NCBI GenBank assembly: GCA_964492485.1
Contig: CAZBKM010000012.1
Span: forward strand, 1-64,000
Direction: 5' to 3'
Length of the DNA: 64,000 nt
Source: UBA5336 sp964492485
Lineage (GTDB): Bacteria > Pseudomonadota > Alphaproteobacteria > Caulobacterales > Hyphomonadaceae
The notes beneath the pieces are model-generated. The model searched no databases. It was not told the DNA's origin and saw nothing but the letters and a program-made list of their open reading frames with translations. Shown here one piece after another: positions 1 to 8,301 of the stretch; the stretch's first letter is position 1; the number at the start of each line of letters is the position of its first letter. The translations under genes and the position numbers were made by a program.

Positions 1-87
1 GAGGTGGCCGAGTGGTCGAAGGCGCACGCCTGGAACGCGTGTAGGCGGGAAACCGCCTCCAGGGTTCGAATCCCTGTCTCACCGCCA
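1..87 (+). tRNA. tRNA-Ser (GGA anticodon), 5' end cut by window edge
   Basis: The anticodon stem CACGC/GCGTG (25-29/37-41) encloses the loop CTGGAAC with anticodon GGA at 32-34. A long variable arm (GGCGG/CCGCC) typical of class II tRNA-Ser follows, then the T-arm with GGTTCGAATCC. The 3' end is discriminator G84 and an encoded CCA at 85-87. The 3' acceptor strand 77-83 requires GGTGAGA on the 5' side. Only its last two bases are in the window, so about 5 nt are missing upstream. Confidence 0.95.
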
Positions 88-117
88 GTTTCCGATTGTC
101 CGTTCGGGAGTCCCGGG

Positions 118-3100
118 TCAGAACGCGACTCTGACCTGAATGCCGACCCGGCTTCTGGTCTGGTCGTCGGTGGCCTCCACGCCGGTCCGGATGCTGAAAA
201 CGCCGTTCGGCGGGACCTGGCCGTGCAGTTCCACGTCAAGCCCGGCGGTTCCGGTCTCCTCCTGCCCGGTCGCAAGATCCCAGGCCCGGTATCCAAGGCT
301 TGGAGTGATCGACAGGGTGGGCGCCACGGTGACGCGCTCGCCGAGGTTGAGGAGGATATCGAACAGGCTTGCTGCGGTCAGATCCGTGAGGACCACATCG
401 CCGAGAGCCAGATCCACAGATTCGGTGAGAGCCCACGCCTCCGCGTCCAGGTCGATCGTGCCCGCATGGGCCTGGGCATGACTGGCGGTGATCCGGGGTC
501 GCCAGACGAAGCCCGCGGCCTTGTGAACGCCGGCGAGCGTCGCCCCTGCGAGCCAGTGCCGAGAGTTGTAGTCGCCACTCACGGTCAGCAATTCATCCGA
601 CACGTCGACACGATGCCGGGTCCATCCCAGCTGAACATAGGCATCCACGGTGAGAGCCTGGCCAAGCCGCTGGATCCCGTACAGCCCGACCGTGCCGCCC
701 CGGCTCTCGATATCTCCCTGCATCCGCCGTTCGACATCGTCGCGCCGCAGGTTGAGCGTGCCGAACGCGCCGACAATCGCCTTGCCCTGGCTGATCGTTT
801 CCGCCTGGGCCAGGGTTTCGAACGTGCCTGACGTAAGCCCACGGTCGGCCTCTTGCGTTTCACCGCTGAGCCTGACCAGGGCGCGCCAGCGATCCTTTCG
901 CCACGCCATGGCGGCTTCGCCATCGGCCTTTCCGGTCGCGGCCCCATCGGGTGACCGATCGAAACGGAAGTTCCCGCTCAGCCGGGTCGTCCTGTCTCCA
1001 TATTCCTCCACCGCCTCGGTGCCGACGCTCAGGCGCAGGAGTCCGCCTCGAAGGTCCATGGTGCCGTCGAGACCGGCGCCCTCGCCGAGGCCAAGTGCCC
1101 CCGCATCGAACCCGCCAAGAGGGGTCGAGATCCGGAACGACCGCCCGTTCCGGAGGGGGCTCACCAGGCCGCAGCCATAGGCATCCTGCGTCTCCGCGCT
1201 GGCCCGGTCGCAGTCGAGGCGCCGCCTCACATCCTGCATCATGGCATCGCGCCTGCGAAGCTCGGTCCGGAGAGCGGCTTGCAGATGGTCGACAAGCAGG
1301 TCCCGCAATTCGGCTGAACGCGCCGCGAACAGGCTCGATGGGCTGGCCACCAGGTCGAGGGTGGGCGGTTCGGTCATCTCGAAGTCGTTGGAGACGAGCG
1401 ACGCCTCGAGCCGGTAGCGCGACACACCGGTCCGCGTTTCGACAAGGAAGGTCGCTTGGCCCTGCTCGTCCAGAGGCAGGGGGCCAAGCTTTGCAATCGG
1501 CGCCAAGTCGTCGCCGGCATGAACGCGCAGCGTCACATCCCCCGTCGCCGCCGCCTCCTGGCTTTCGAAGCGTACGGGCACCGGCGCGCCGAAGCTGACG
1601 ATGCGGACCTGCGATGCGTCGAGCGTGTTTCTTGCCCGTGCCTCCGCGGCGATAATGTCAGGGCGCCGCGTCTCTTCGTCGGCTGCGATCTCCAGCGTCC
1701 CCCGTATGCCCAGCGGCATGACGGTGAGTTCGAGCGTATCCTCGGCCGCGGCATGGATGTCATCGCCGGCAAACCGGCCTGTGAACCGGTAGGTGCCGAC
1801 GGGGAGTTCGGGCAGGTCGGCCGACACGACCCCGTTCTCGTCCACCGCCACGGAGGCGCCCGAGGCGACGGGCAGGAGCGCTCCGTCTTCCGTCACACCG
1901 AAGAAGGAGACCTCACCCGTGGCTTCCGAGGGTACACCTGACAGCCCCAGTTTCAGCGGCGTCCGAAATGTGGCGACGAGTCCGGTGCCGTCGGGACCGG
2001 GTTTGGCGCCTTCGATGGCCAGCCGGACCTCCGTTGGAGCCAGCGCTTCGGTCTCTTCGACCTCGATCGTGAGCCGGGCGCTGACGCTTGCCGGGACAAA
2101 ATTGTCGTCTCCGGAAAAGCGCGCGGTCAGGAAGTATGAACCGGGTTCGAGCGGCGGCAGGGCAAGAGACGCAATGCCCGAATCGTCGACGGGGATCTCC
2201 GTGGCATCGGGGAGCGGAACGCTGCGTCCGTCGGTGGTCTGCGCCTCGAAAGACACGCGTCCGTCCGTCCCCATGGGGAGCGCCTCGAGCACCAGTCTGA
2301 CGTCCGAGGTTTCGGACGCCGTGAAACTTGTGTCCTGCACCTCAATGGTGCCCTCTGCCCGCAGTTTGGGATCGACCGGGACGGGCTGGATTTCGAGCGT
2401 TGCGGCCCATGCATTCTCAGACAGGAGAGATGTTCCCGGGAACGCCGCCGTGAGTGTGTAGGGTCCGGCGTCCAGGGTGGGCAGGGGAAGCCGTGCCGCC
2501 CCGTCGGCGATCGCCGCGGTCCCCGAATTCTCGAGGTTCACCGCCATGCCGTCGGCCTGAACGACGCTGAAGGTGATGTCGGCGTCGACGTCGTCCGGCA
2601 GGCCGCTCAGCACGAGCGAGAGTTCGGACGCGAAGGGGGCGGTGAAGGTCTCGTCGGCCTCGGGCTTTGCCTCGGCGCCCTCAACCGCCAGCTCTGCGGT
2701 GACCGCAGCGGGGTCGAGGGTCAGCGTGGCTGCGTACTGCGACTCGAAATGATCATCGTCGCCCGCATAGGTGGCGAAAACGTCATATGTGCCAGGTGTC
2801 AGGCCGCCGGGCAGCGCCAGACGCGCCGGCGTTCCGGCCGCCAGGCTGACCGCGCCGTCTCCGTCGAGGGCGATCTCCGCCCCCATCTGGTCGGCGAGGG
2901 TGAACTGCACGTCGCCTGTCGCGGTGTCGGGGAGCCCGTCCAGAACGAGCTGAAGGGCCTGTCCCGTGTCCGCGAGATAGGTGCCGGGCGCCGGCATCGC
3001 GGCGCCGTCCACCCAGAGCGCGCCCGTATCCGAGGCGTACTTGACGATGAGCTCATAGTCGCCGCGAACCGTATTCTGCCCCCACGCCGGGTTCCATCCC

Positions 3101-3996
3101 GCGCCGACCGGCGTGTAGTCCACGGCCTGAATCCTGTAGGTTCCAGGCAAGTTCGGCGTGACGGTGGCCTTCGCCTCGATGCCGTCGGGCGAGGTGACCG
3201 TCGAGGTCACTCCAGGCCCATCGATGATGAGCTCCGGCACCTGGCCGGCCTTGTAATAGGGATCGGATGTGAGCCGGATCGTAAGCGCGTCGCCGGGGGT
3301 TGCGGTGAACGTCCAGCCATCGCGCTGCGCACCGTCAATGTCCACACGCGGCACAACCATGATGCCGGTGTTAAAAGGGCCTTGACCTTCGGGGCGGACG
3401 TCAAGGTTGTGAGTGGTGCGTGCATTGCAGTAGGAGGTGCTGAAGTCCCAGACACCTATTGCAATGTCGAAGGTGACGGGCCCGCCGTATCGGGTTTCGG
3501 CCTGCGAAATCTGGCTGCTCCCGCCCTGTGAGGTGTTCCTCGGCAGGATCAGTTCGCATACGCCGTCGCCATAATCCTCTGAGGAATAGACATTGCAGGT
3601 ATCTCCGTACTGATCGAACCAGTAGTTGAACACGACCTGATCTTCAACGTCAGGCATTGACCCATTGATAACCACCTCCAGACGGTACTCGTCCTGGCGT
3701 CCATGCTGAAACTGATAATATTCTGTGACATTATTCGCAGTTAGCGGGATATCCGCTACCGCAGGCGTGATCCCACTTTTTGCGCCTGTTGCCTCGACCC
3801 TGCCGTAGAATCTCTCGCTGGAGTAACGGGCCCCGGAACAAATCGAGTAAGGATTGGCGCCGGGTGCAAAAAGGTCGTCGGTCGACAAGACCCTGACTTC
3901 CGGCTCAGGGACTTCGGATTCCTGAGCCTGTAGGACACTTGTGCAGGACACAACAAGCACGAATCCTGCGATCACGGATCTCCAGGGGCTGTTCAT
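118..3996 (-). CDS. Exported Ig-like-repeat protein with autotransporter-like C-terminal beta-barrel
   Basis: This is a 1292-aa protein with a signal peptide at about residues 1-24 (cut after VLQA). An N-terminal region to about 320 holds four mature cysteines (SIC, DTC, GVC, SYC). Four Ig-like repeats of about 107 aa follow (roughly 320-428, 430-535, 543-645, 655-760), each with a GLP-x-TGxVxF strand and a PGTYxxxAxFxGD strand. A linker domain and a predicted helix (about 885-930) precede a 360-aa region of alternating strands ending in VRVAF, the aromatic C-terminus expected of outer-membrane barrels. The layout is passenger, linker helix, translocator, as in type V autotransporters. No passenger enzyme is recognised, so adhesin or surface scaffold is an inference. 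The gene ends 30 bp from the tRNA-Ser. Its Shine-Dalgarno is weak, and the ATG at 3996 is chosen because the signal peptide starts there. Confidence 0.75.
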   Translation of the reverse strand: MNSPWRSVIAGFVLVVSCTSVLQAQESEVPEPEVRVLSTDDLFAPGANPYSICSGARYSSERFYGRVEATGAKSGITPAVADIPLTANNVTEYYQFQHGRQDEYRLEVVINGSMPDVEDQVVFNYWFDQYGDTCNVYSSEDYGDGVCELILPRNTSQGGSSQISQAETRYGGPVTFDIAIGVWDFSTSYCNARTTHNLDVRPEGQGPFNTGIMVVPRVDIDGAQRDGWTFTATPGDALTIRLTSDPYYKAGQVPELIIDGPGVTSTVTSPDGIEAKATVTPNLPGTYRIQAVDYTPVGAGWNPAWGQNTVRGDYELIVKYASDTGALWVDGAAMPAPGTYLADTGQALQLVLDGLPDTATGDVQFTLADQMGAEIALDGDGAVSLAAGTPARLALPGGLTPGTYDVFATYAGDDDHFESQYAATLTLDPAAVTAELAVEGAEAKPEADETFTAPFASELSLVLSGLPDDVDADITFSVVQADGMAVNLENSGTAAIADGAARLPLPTLDAGPYTLTAAFPGTSLLSENAWAATLEIQPVPVDPKLRAEGTIEVQDTSFTASETSDVRLVLEALPMGTDGRVSFEAQTTDGRSVPLPDATEIPVDDSGIASLALPPLEPGSYFLTARFSGDDNFVPASVSARLTIEVEETEALAPTEVRLAIEGAKPGPDGTGLVATFRTPLKLGLSGVPSEATGEVSFFGVTEDGALLPVASGASVAVDENGVVSADLPELPVGTYRFTGRFAGDDIHAAAEDTLELTVMPLGIRGTLEIAADEETRRPDIIAAEARARNTLDASQVRIVSFGAPVPVRFESQEAAATGDVTLRVHAGDDLAPIAKLGPLPLDEQGQATFLVETRTGVSRYRLEASLVSNDFEMTEPPTLDLVASPSSLFAARSAELRDLLVDHLQAALRTELRRRDAMMQDVRRRLDCDRASAETQDAYGCGLVSPLRNGRSFRISTPLGGFDAGALGLGEGAGLDGTMDLRGGLLRLSVGTEAVEEYGDRTTRLSGNFRFDRSPDGAATGKADGEAAMAWRKDRWRALVRLSGETQEADRGLTSGTFETLAQAETISQGKAIVGAFGTLNLRRDDVERRMQGDIESRGGTVGLYGIQRLGQALTVDAYVQLGWTRHRVDVSDELLTVSGDYNSRHWLAGATLAGVHKAAGFVWRPRITASHAQAHAGTIDLDAEAWALTESVDLALGDVVLTDLTAASLFDILLNLGERVTVAPTLSITPSLGYRAWDLATGQEETGTAGLDVELHGQVPPNGVFSIRTGVEATDDQTRSRVGIQVRVAF

Positions 3997-4286
3997 TTTG
4001 GATCACACTCTCATAGCACGCTCGACTCTTATAAAACCCTTATAAAGCAAATAAAAGGTCGATCGGATCTTGGTGCGTAAATCGCGACGTGAATACTTAG
4101 GGAGTGGTTATTTATAATAATGGATAATCAGTTGCGAATATTATATAGATTACAAGACAATAAGAGCAAGTATTACATCATGTTTGATGAAAATCGCATG
4201 TAGTGGGCTCTGTGGATCGCGCGAGGTACTTGCCAGGTAGGGTGGCGAGAGGCTTGAAGGGGTGTCTGGTAATTTTCGGAGCGGGC
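3997..4286. promoter_or_regulatory. AT-rich divergent intergenic region with candidate promoters on both strands
   Basis: This spacer is far more AT-rich than its surroundings. It contains a perfect -10 TATAAT on the plus strand at 4113-4118 (no good -35), pointing to the BCCT gene. A second TATAAT lies on the minus strand at 4140-4145 with TTGCTC 18 bp upstream (4164-4169), pointing to the Ig-repeat gene. Two direct copies of CTTATAAA lie near 4034-4048. No convincing gene is present. Promoter function is inferred from sequence only. Confidence 0.45.
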
Positions 4287-5846
4287 ATGACCGATCATGG
4301 AGACTTAGGGCGCGGGCGCCTTGGCCGCCTGACGGCGCACATGAATCCTCCGGTTTTCCTCGGGGCTGGCGGCGTGGTCCTGGCCTTCTGTCTCTTTGGC
4401 GGGCTGTTCACGGAGACGGCGCGCCCCCTGTTCCAGTCGCTGCAGAACGGGATCAGCCGCCAGCTCGGCTGGTACTACCTGTTGCTCGTCTCTGGCATTC
4501 TGGTTTTCGCGATCTGGCTTGCGTTCAGCCGGGTCGGCCGCATCCGCCTCGGCGGACCGGATGCGAAGCCCGAATTTTCCCGCTTCAGCTGGCTTGCGAT
4601 GCTGTTTACCGGCGGCATGGGTATCGGGCTGGTCTTCTGGTCGGTAGCCGAACCCCTGACCCATTATGCCAACCCTCCAGATAGCGCGCCGCAGACCGAG
4701 GCGGCCCTGCGCGAAGCAATGCGGATCACTTTCTTCCACTGGGGTCTGCACGCGTGGGGCCTCTATACGATCCTGGCGCTGGCGGTGGCGTACTTCCACT
4801 TCAACCGGAACCTTCCCCTGGCGCCCCGCTCGGTCTTCCTTCCGCTCCTGGGCAAGCGGATCAACGGGCCGCTGGGCGACCTGGTCGATGGGCTCGCAGT
4901 GGTCGGCACGCTGCTGGGCGTAGCGACGTCGCTCGGGCTCGGCGCACAGCAGATCAATGCAGGTCTGACCCGGCTCGCCCCACTGGAGTCCGGTGTGACC
5001 ACGCAGGTCATCCTGATTGCGGGTATTACCGTCCTGGCGACGGTATCGGTCGTGCTCGGCGTTCAGGCCGGAATCCGCAGGCTGAGCCGGTTCAATGCGG
5101 TTCTGGCCGTGGCCGTCTTCGCCTTCGTGCTTCTGGCCGGTCCGACCGTCTTCGTGATGGACGTTTTCGTCACCTCGCTCGGGGCCTACCTTCAGACCCT
5201 GCCATCCCAGAGCCTGTACATGGATCTTGGGGCCGACTCGACATGGCAGGCAGACTGGACGCTGTTCTATTGGGGGTGGTGGATTTCCTGGTCCCCCTTC
5301 GTGGCGATCTTCGTTGCGCGCATCTCGCGCGGGCGCACCGTGCGCGATTTCATCCTGTCGGTCCTCATCGTGCCGAGCCTGGTCACGTTCCTCTGGCTGT
5401 CGGTGTTCGGCGGGACCGCGCTGTCCCTGTCGCAGGCGGGTGCGGGAGACCTCGCGGCGCAGGCAACCGAGACCCCGGCGATCGCGCTGCATGCGCTTCT
5501 GGACCATCTGCCGGCATCCGGGGTGATGCAGGGGCTGGCCACATTGCTGATCGTGGTGTTCTTCGTGACGTCCTCGGATTCCGGCTCGCTCGTGAACGAC
5601 ATGATCGCGTCGGGGGGTGATCCCGACCCGCCGCGGTGGCAGCGGGTCTTCTGGGCGACGGCGGAAGGCGCGGTCGCCATGACCTTGCTTGTGGTCGGCG
5701 GCCTGCAGGCGATGCGCAACGCGTCCATCGCGCTCGGTCTGCCGATGTCGCTGCTCCTCATCGGCGCCGCGATCAGCCTGCAGACCGCCCTCGGCCGTGA
5801 CACCCAGGTGCGCCAGCGTCCCCGTGCTGCGGCGCGCCGCCGCTGA
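4287..5846 (+). CDS. BCCT-family betaine/choline/carnitine-type transporter
   Basis: This 519-aa inner-membrane protein has about 12 hydrophobic segments. It carries the family signatures MGIGLVFWSVAEPLTHY (substrate and Na+ site region) and FYWGWWISWSPFVAIFVAR followed by SRGRTVRDF, the tryptophan-rich TM8 motif. BCCT carriers import trimethylammonium compounds with Na+ or H+, often for osmoprotection. The substrate cannot be read here. The ATG at 4287 has GGAG at 4278-4281, a 5-nt spacing. An upstream in-frame start at 4203 lacks this support and would add a non-conserved leader. The C-terminus is short and basic, with no long regulatory tail. It stands alone, convergent with the DUF892 gene. 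Confidence 0.9.
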   Translation: MTDHGDLGRGRLGRLTAHMNPPVFLGAGGVVLAFCLFGGLFTETARPLFQSLQNGISRQLGWYYLLLVSGILVFAIWLAFSRVGRIRLGGPDAKPEFSRFSWLAMLFTGGMGIGLVFWSVAEPLTHYANPPDSAPQTEAALREAMRITFFHWGLHAWGLYTILALAVAYFHFNRNLPLAPRSVFLPLLGKRINGPLGDLVDGLAVVGTLLGVATSLGLGAQQINAGLTRLAPLESGVTTQVILIAGITVLATVSVVLGVQAGIRRLSRFNAVLAVAVFAFVLLAGPTVFVMDVFVTSLGAYLQTLPSQSLYMDLGADSTWQADWTLFYWGWWISWSPFVAIFVARISRGRTVRDFILSVLIVPSLVTFLWLSVFGGTALSLSQAGAGDLAAQATETPAIALHALLDHLPASGVMQGLATLLIVVFFVTSSDSGSLVNDMIASGGDPDPPRWQRVFWATAEGAVAMTLLVVGGLQAMRNASIALGLPMSLLLIGAAISLQTALGRDTQVRQRPRAAARRR

Positions 5847-5882
5847 AATGATGGATGCGGAGAACCGCCAGACCGCGCCGGC

Positions 5883-6386
5883 TCAGCGGGTGGCGGTCGC
5901 GTCGGGGTTCACCTCGCCAATGGCCAACCGGCTCATCTCGGAATCGCCGTGATAGGTCTTGTCGAGGCAGTCCTGCATCTGCCCGGCCTCGGCATTCAGG
6001 CCGAGGCGCCGGGCAAAGGCCGCGCAGCATCCGTATCCCGCGATCGCATAGTGTGCCATGCGCTGATACTGGCTGATGATCACGGCGTCGCGTACATCGT
6101 CGTCGGCAAAGTCCGTCTCGATCGCGTGCGCCCGGGCCTCGCGGGCCAGGCCTTCCATGCCCTTGCAGAATTCTCCGGTAGGTGCGGCGCCATGTCCGCG
6201 GATGAGGCTTGCCAGCGTGTCGCGCCCTTCCGCGATACCGGCAACCCCCCGCTTGAGCGCCGCCTTCAGGTCCTCGTGGCGGGCAAGGTCGGCCAGGTCC
6301 TGCGTCACGTCGGCTGCCTGGCGGTCGGCGCTGTAAAGATCCTGCAACTGGTCGACATAGACGTCCTTCAGGGTTTCCAGGGTCAT
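5883..6386 (-). CDS. DUF892 (YciE/YciF-type) ferritin-like protein
   Basis: This 167-aa all-helical protein starts MTLETLKDVYVDQLQDLYSA, the N-terminal helix characteristic of DUF892. Later helices carry ARAHAIETDFADDDV and ISQYQRMAHYAIAGYG, containing the Glu, Asp and His residues of the ferritin-like four-helix core. The family is associated with general stress in alphaproteobacteria, but its reaction is not established. AAGGAG sits 7 nt before the ATG at 6386 and decides the start over a longer frame. A lone GGAAC lies upstream, but no matching EcfG -10 was found. It is convergent with the BCCT gene. Confidence 0.85.
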   Translation of the reverse strand: MTLETLKDVYVDQLQDLYSADRQAADVTQDLADLARHEDLKAALKRGVAGIAEGRDTLASLIRGHGAAPTGEFCKGMEGLAREARAHAIETDFADDDVRDAVIISQYQRMAHYAIAGYGCCAAFARRLGLNAEAGQMQDCLDKTYHGDSEMSRLAIGEVNPDATATR

Positions 6387-6500
6387 GGGAAGCTCCTTTC
6401 GGGTCGGTGATGAACCTCCCCTGGATCTGGGGCGCGCCAACCGTTCCGAAAACCCGTCGAAGCCGGCTGGCTCGACCCTGGCGTGCACGCGCAGCGCGTG

Positions 6501-6529
6501 TTCACACAGGATTAATCCAGGAATAGTAT
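6501..6529 (+). promoter_or_regulatory. Candidate sigma70 promoter for the DUF11-like gene
   Basis: TTCACA (6501-6506) and TAGTAT (6524-6529) are separated by 17 bp. The first matches TTGACA at five of six positions. The expected transcript start near 6536 leaves a leader of about 24 nt before the ATG at 6560. Confidence 0.5.
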
Positions 6530-6559
6530 CCCGCCTGATGTAATCAGGAGGTGAGGTCA

Positions 6560-7093
6560 ATGAGGTGTGCAATCGTGGCGGGTATGCTTGTCGCTGCTAT
6601 ACCGTCGGGCGTCACCGCGCCCGTCCTCACGGCGGCCTGGGCGCAGGCGCCGGCGGAGGACGGCCAGGTGGCGATCCTTCAGACCGTGGAGGAGCTGACC
6701 ATCAGCCAGGACCCGGATACCGGCGAGCGGGTCGATGTGCTCTCGCCGCCGGACTCCGTCGTGCCGGGTGACATGCTGCGCTACACCCTGACCGTCACCA
6801 ACCCTACGGGCGCACCGGTCGACGGCGCGGTGCTGACGCTGGCGGTGCCCTCGGAAGTCGTGCTGATCGAGGGCACAGCGACCGAAGGCGGCGAGCATGG
6901 TTGGCGGGTGACCTATTCCGTCGATGGCGGCGGTACGTTCCGCACGCGCGACGCGCTCGAGATCGTGGATGCGGACACCGGCCTGGCCCGTCCTGCCCTT
7001 TCCGACGAGATCGATACCGTACGCTGGGAGGCGGACCTGCCCATCGCGGCAGGTGGCACGGGCCGGGTCAGCCTGGACGGCCTGCTGAGCTGA
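6560..7093 (+). CDS. Small exported DUF11-like protein
   Basis: The protein has 177 aa and an N-terminal signal peptide ending near AAWAQA (about residue 29). The mature part is a single Ig-like or DUF11-type domain: MLRYTLTVTNPTGAPVDG is the hallmark first strand pair of DUF11 domains, followed by a long stretch describing a TVRWEADLPIAAGGTG strand. No cysteine remains after cleavage, unlike the four paralogues downstream. The start is set by AGGAGG (6546-6551), 8 nt before ATG 6560. It precedes the P1-P4 genes and faces the same way, so it may be a minor component of the same surface system. That role is inferred from position and fold only. Confidence 0.75.
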   Translation: MRCAIVAGMLVAAIPSGVTAPVLTAAWAQAPAEDGQVAILQTVEELTISQDPDTGERVDVLSPPDSVVPGDMLRYTLTVTNPTGAPVDGAVLTLAVPSEVVLIEGTATEGGEHGWRVTYSVDGGGTFRTRDALEIVDADTGLARPALSDEIDTVRWEADLPIAAGGTGRVSLDGLLS

Positions 7094-7121
7094 GGAAGGG
7101 CATCGCCGACCGAAAGGTGCA

Positions 7122-7150
7122 TTGGCCAGGGCCGGCATTCGAGATACAAT
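7122..7150 (+). promoter_or_regulatory. Candidate sigma70 promoter for the P1-P2-P3 operon
   Basis: TTGGCC (7122-7127) lies 17 bp before TACAAT (7145-7150, five of six matches to TATAAT). The expected start is near 7157. It falls in the 86-bp gap between the DUF11-like gene and P1, so P1-P3 probably have their own transcript. Confidence 0.5.
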
Positions 7151-7179
7151 CAACAGAAGAGACCAAGAGAAAAACAATT

Positions 7180-8301
7180 GTGGGTCGATTTTCGTGCATC
7201 GGAACGGCGCCGGCGGGTGTCGTGAACGGATTGGGCCGGTGGGCGGGGCCGGTCTTCGCTCTCGTTCTGCTCGGACTGTCCGGCGCACCTGTTGGTCATG
7301 CCCAGCCGGACGCCGGCTCATTTTCCCCGCCGCTCGCGGGGACCCTGGTCATGAGTCCGGTTTCGGTCTCGTTCACCGCACGGGATGGATCCAGGATCGA
7401 GCTGGAAAACGTCACGCGGACGCAGTTCGTTGTCGACAGGCTCGTGCATGTTTCGCTTTCGGTTGCCCAGCCCGAGATCAGTCTCGCTCCGGGCCAGACG
7501 GTGCTGGCCGATCTTATCGTCACCAATCTCAGCAATGACACGGTGGCGGTCCGGTTGAGCATCGACAAGGGACAGGTGTCTGACCTCGTCGACGTCGAAC
7601 TTGAGTATGACCGGGCCGATACCGGCCGCGACGTGTCGGTTCCGCTTGCCCCCGGCGCGCAGCTTCCCGTGCGCATCCATCTGACCGGCGCGGACGCGGA
7701 GGCCGCAGCCCGGTCCGAGACGCTGCTCATTCGAACCACGGCAGTTGCACCGGATGGGACCGACCTTCCCGGAAGCGAGTCCTCCGAGGCCCTGAACGTG
7801 GAGACGCGTCGGATCGACGATACCTTCGATTCGTTCGATCTAAAGGATGACGGGATCGCGACCGTCGGGCTGTCCCTGCTCCGCGGCGGGTTTCTGACGG
7901 CCACGAAGGCGGTTGCCTTCCTGATACCGGTTCAGGACCCGACAGGGCCGGACTGTTTCGCTGCAGGCGCCCGCCTTACGGATCGCAAGGCGCGCAGCCA
8001 TTGCGCCGTCTACACGATCCGTATCGCGGGCCTTGAGGATCTGGGCGACCATTCGGCCACCGGCCTCATCGTGGAAGACCCCCTGCCCGAGGGTGTGAGG
8101 TTCGCCGGCGTCCGGGCGCCCGACACGGCGGGGAATGCCTTCCTTGCGGCGGGGGTGCAGCTTGAGGCGATGCTCGAGGATCGGACCCCCTGCACCTATG
8201 AGACCCATGAGCCGGGCAGGATCTGCACGGTCCGCGTCAGCGGTGCCGCGCTTGGCCGGGATGAGGCTGGTGAAATTGAGATTGCGACCATCATCCGTTA
8301 G
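7180..8301 (+). CDS. Exported DUF11-like paralogue P1 with four-cysteine C-terminal module
   Basis: The protein is about 373 aa. The start is GTG 7180 or GTG 7222; neither has a strong Shine-Dalgarno, and both keep the signal peptide that ends at APVGHA. The mature protein carries the strand TQFVVDRLVHVSLSV and then VTNLSNDTVAVRLSI, motifs shared with P2-P4. All four mature cysteines lie in the last third: DCF and HCAV (15 residues apart), then PCTY and ICTVRVSG (10 apart). Between them is IVEDPLPEGVRF, a DUF11-like edge. The chain stops just after the terminal strand GEIEIA. The 3' end overlaps P2 by 41 bp, implying one operon. The function is unknown; it is probably a surface or periplasmic structural protein. 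Confidence 0.75.
   Translation: MGRFSCIGTAPAGVVNGLGRWAGPVFALVLLGLSGAPVGHAQPDAGSFSPPLAGTLVMSPVSVSFTARDGSRIELENVTRTQFVVDRLVHVSLSVAQPEISLAPGQTVLADLIVTNLSNDTVAVRLSIDKGQVSDLVDVELEYDRADTGRDVSVPLAPGAQLPVRIHLTGADAEAAARSETLLIRTTAVAPDGTDLPGSESSEALNVETRRIDDTFDSFDLKDDGIATVGLSLLRGGFLTATKAVAFLIPVQDPTGPDCFAAGARLTDRKARSHCAVYTIRIAGLEDLGDHSATGLIVEDPLPEGVRFAGVRAPDTAGNAFLAAGVQLEAMLEDRTPCTYETHEPGRICTVRVSGAALGRDEAGEIEIATIIR

Noticed and set aside
3997..4286. AT-rich region as a replication origin
   Set aside because: No DnaA boxes of the TTATCCACA type and no origin-linked genes; promoter content explains the AT richness better.
4305..5507. 400-codon open frame antisense to the BCCT gene
   Set aside because: The protein is arginine/glutamine-rich with no domain, the typical shadow of a GC-rich membrane protein gene.
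6387..6559. Possible EcfG (general stress) promoter upstream of the DUF892 gene
   Set aside because: GGAAC is present on the minus strand, but no CGTT-like -10 lies at 16-17 bp, so it is not called.
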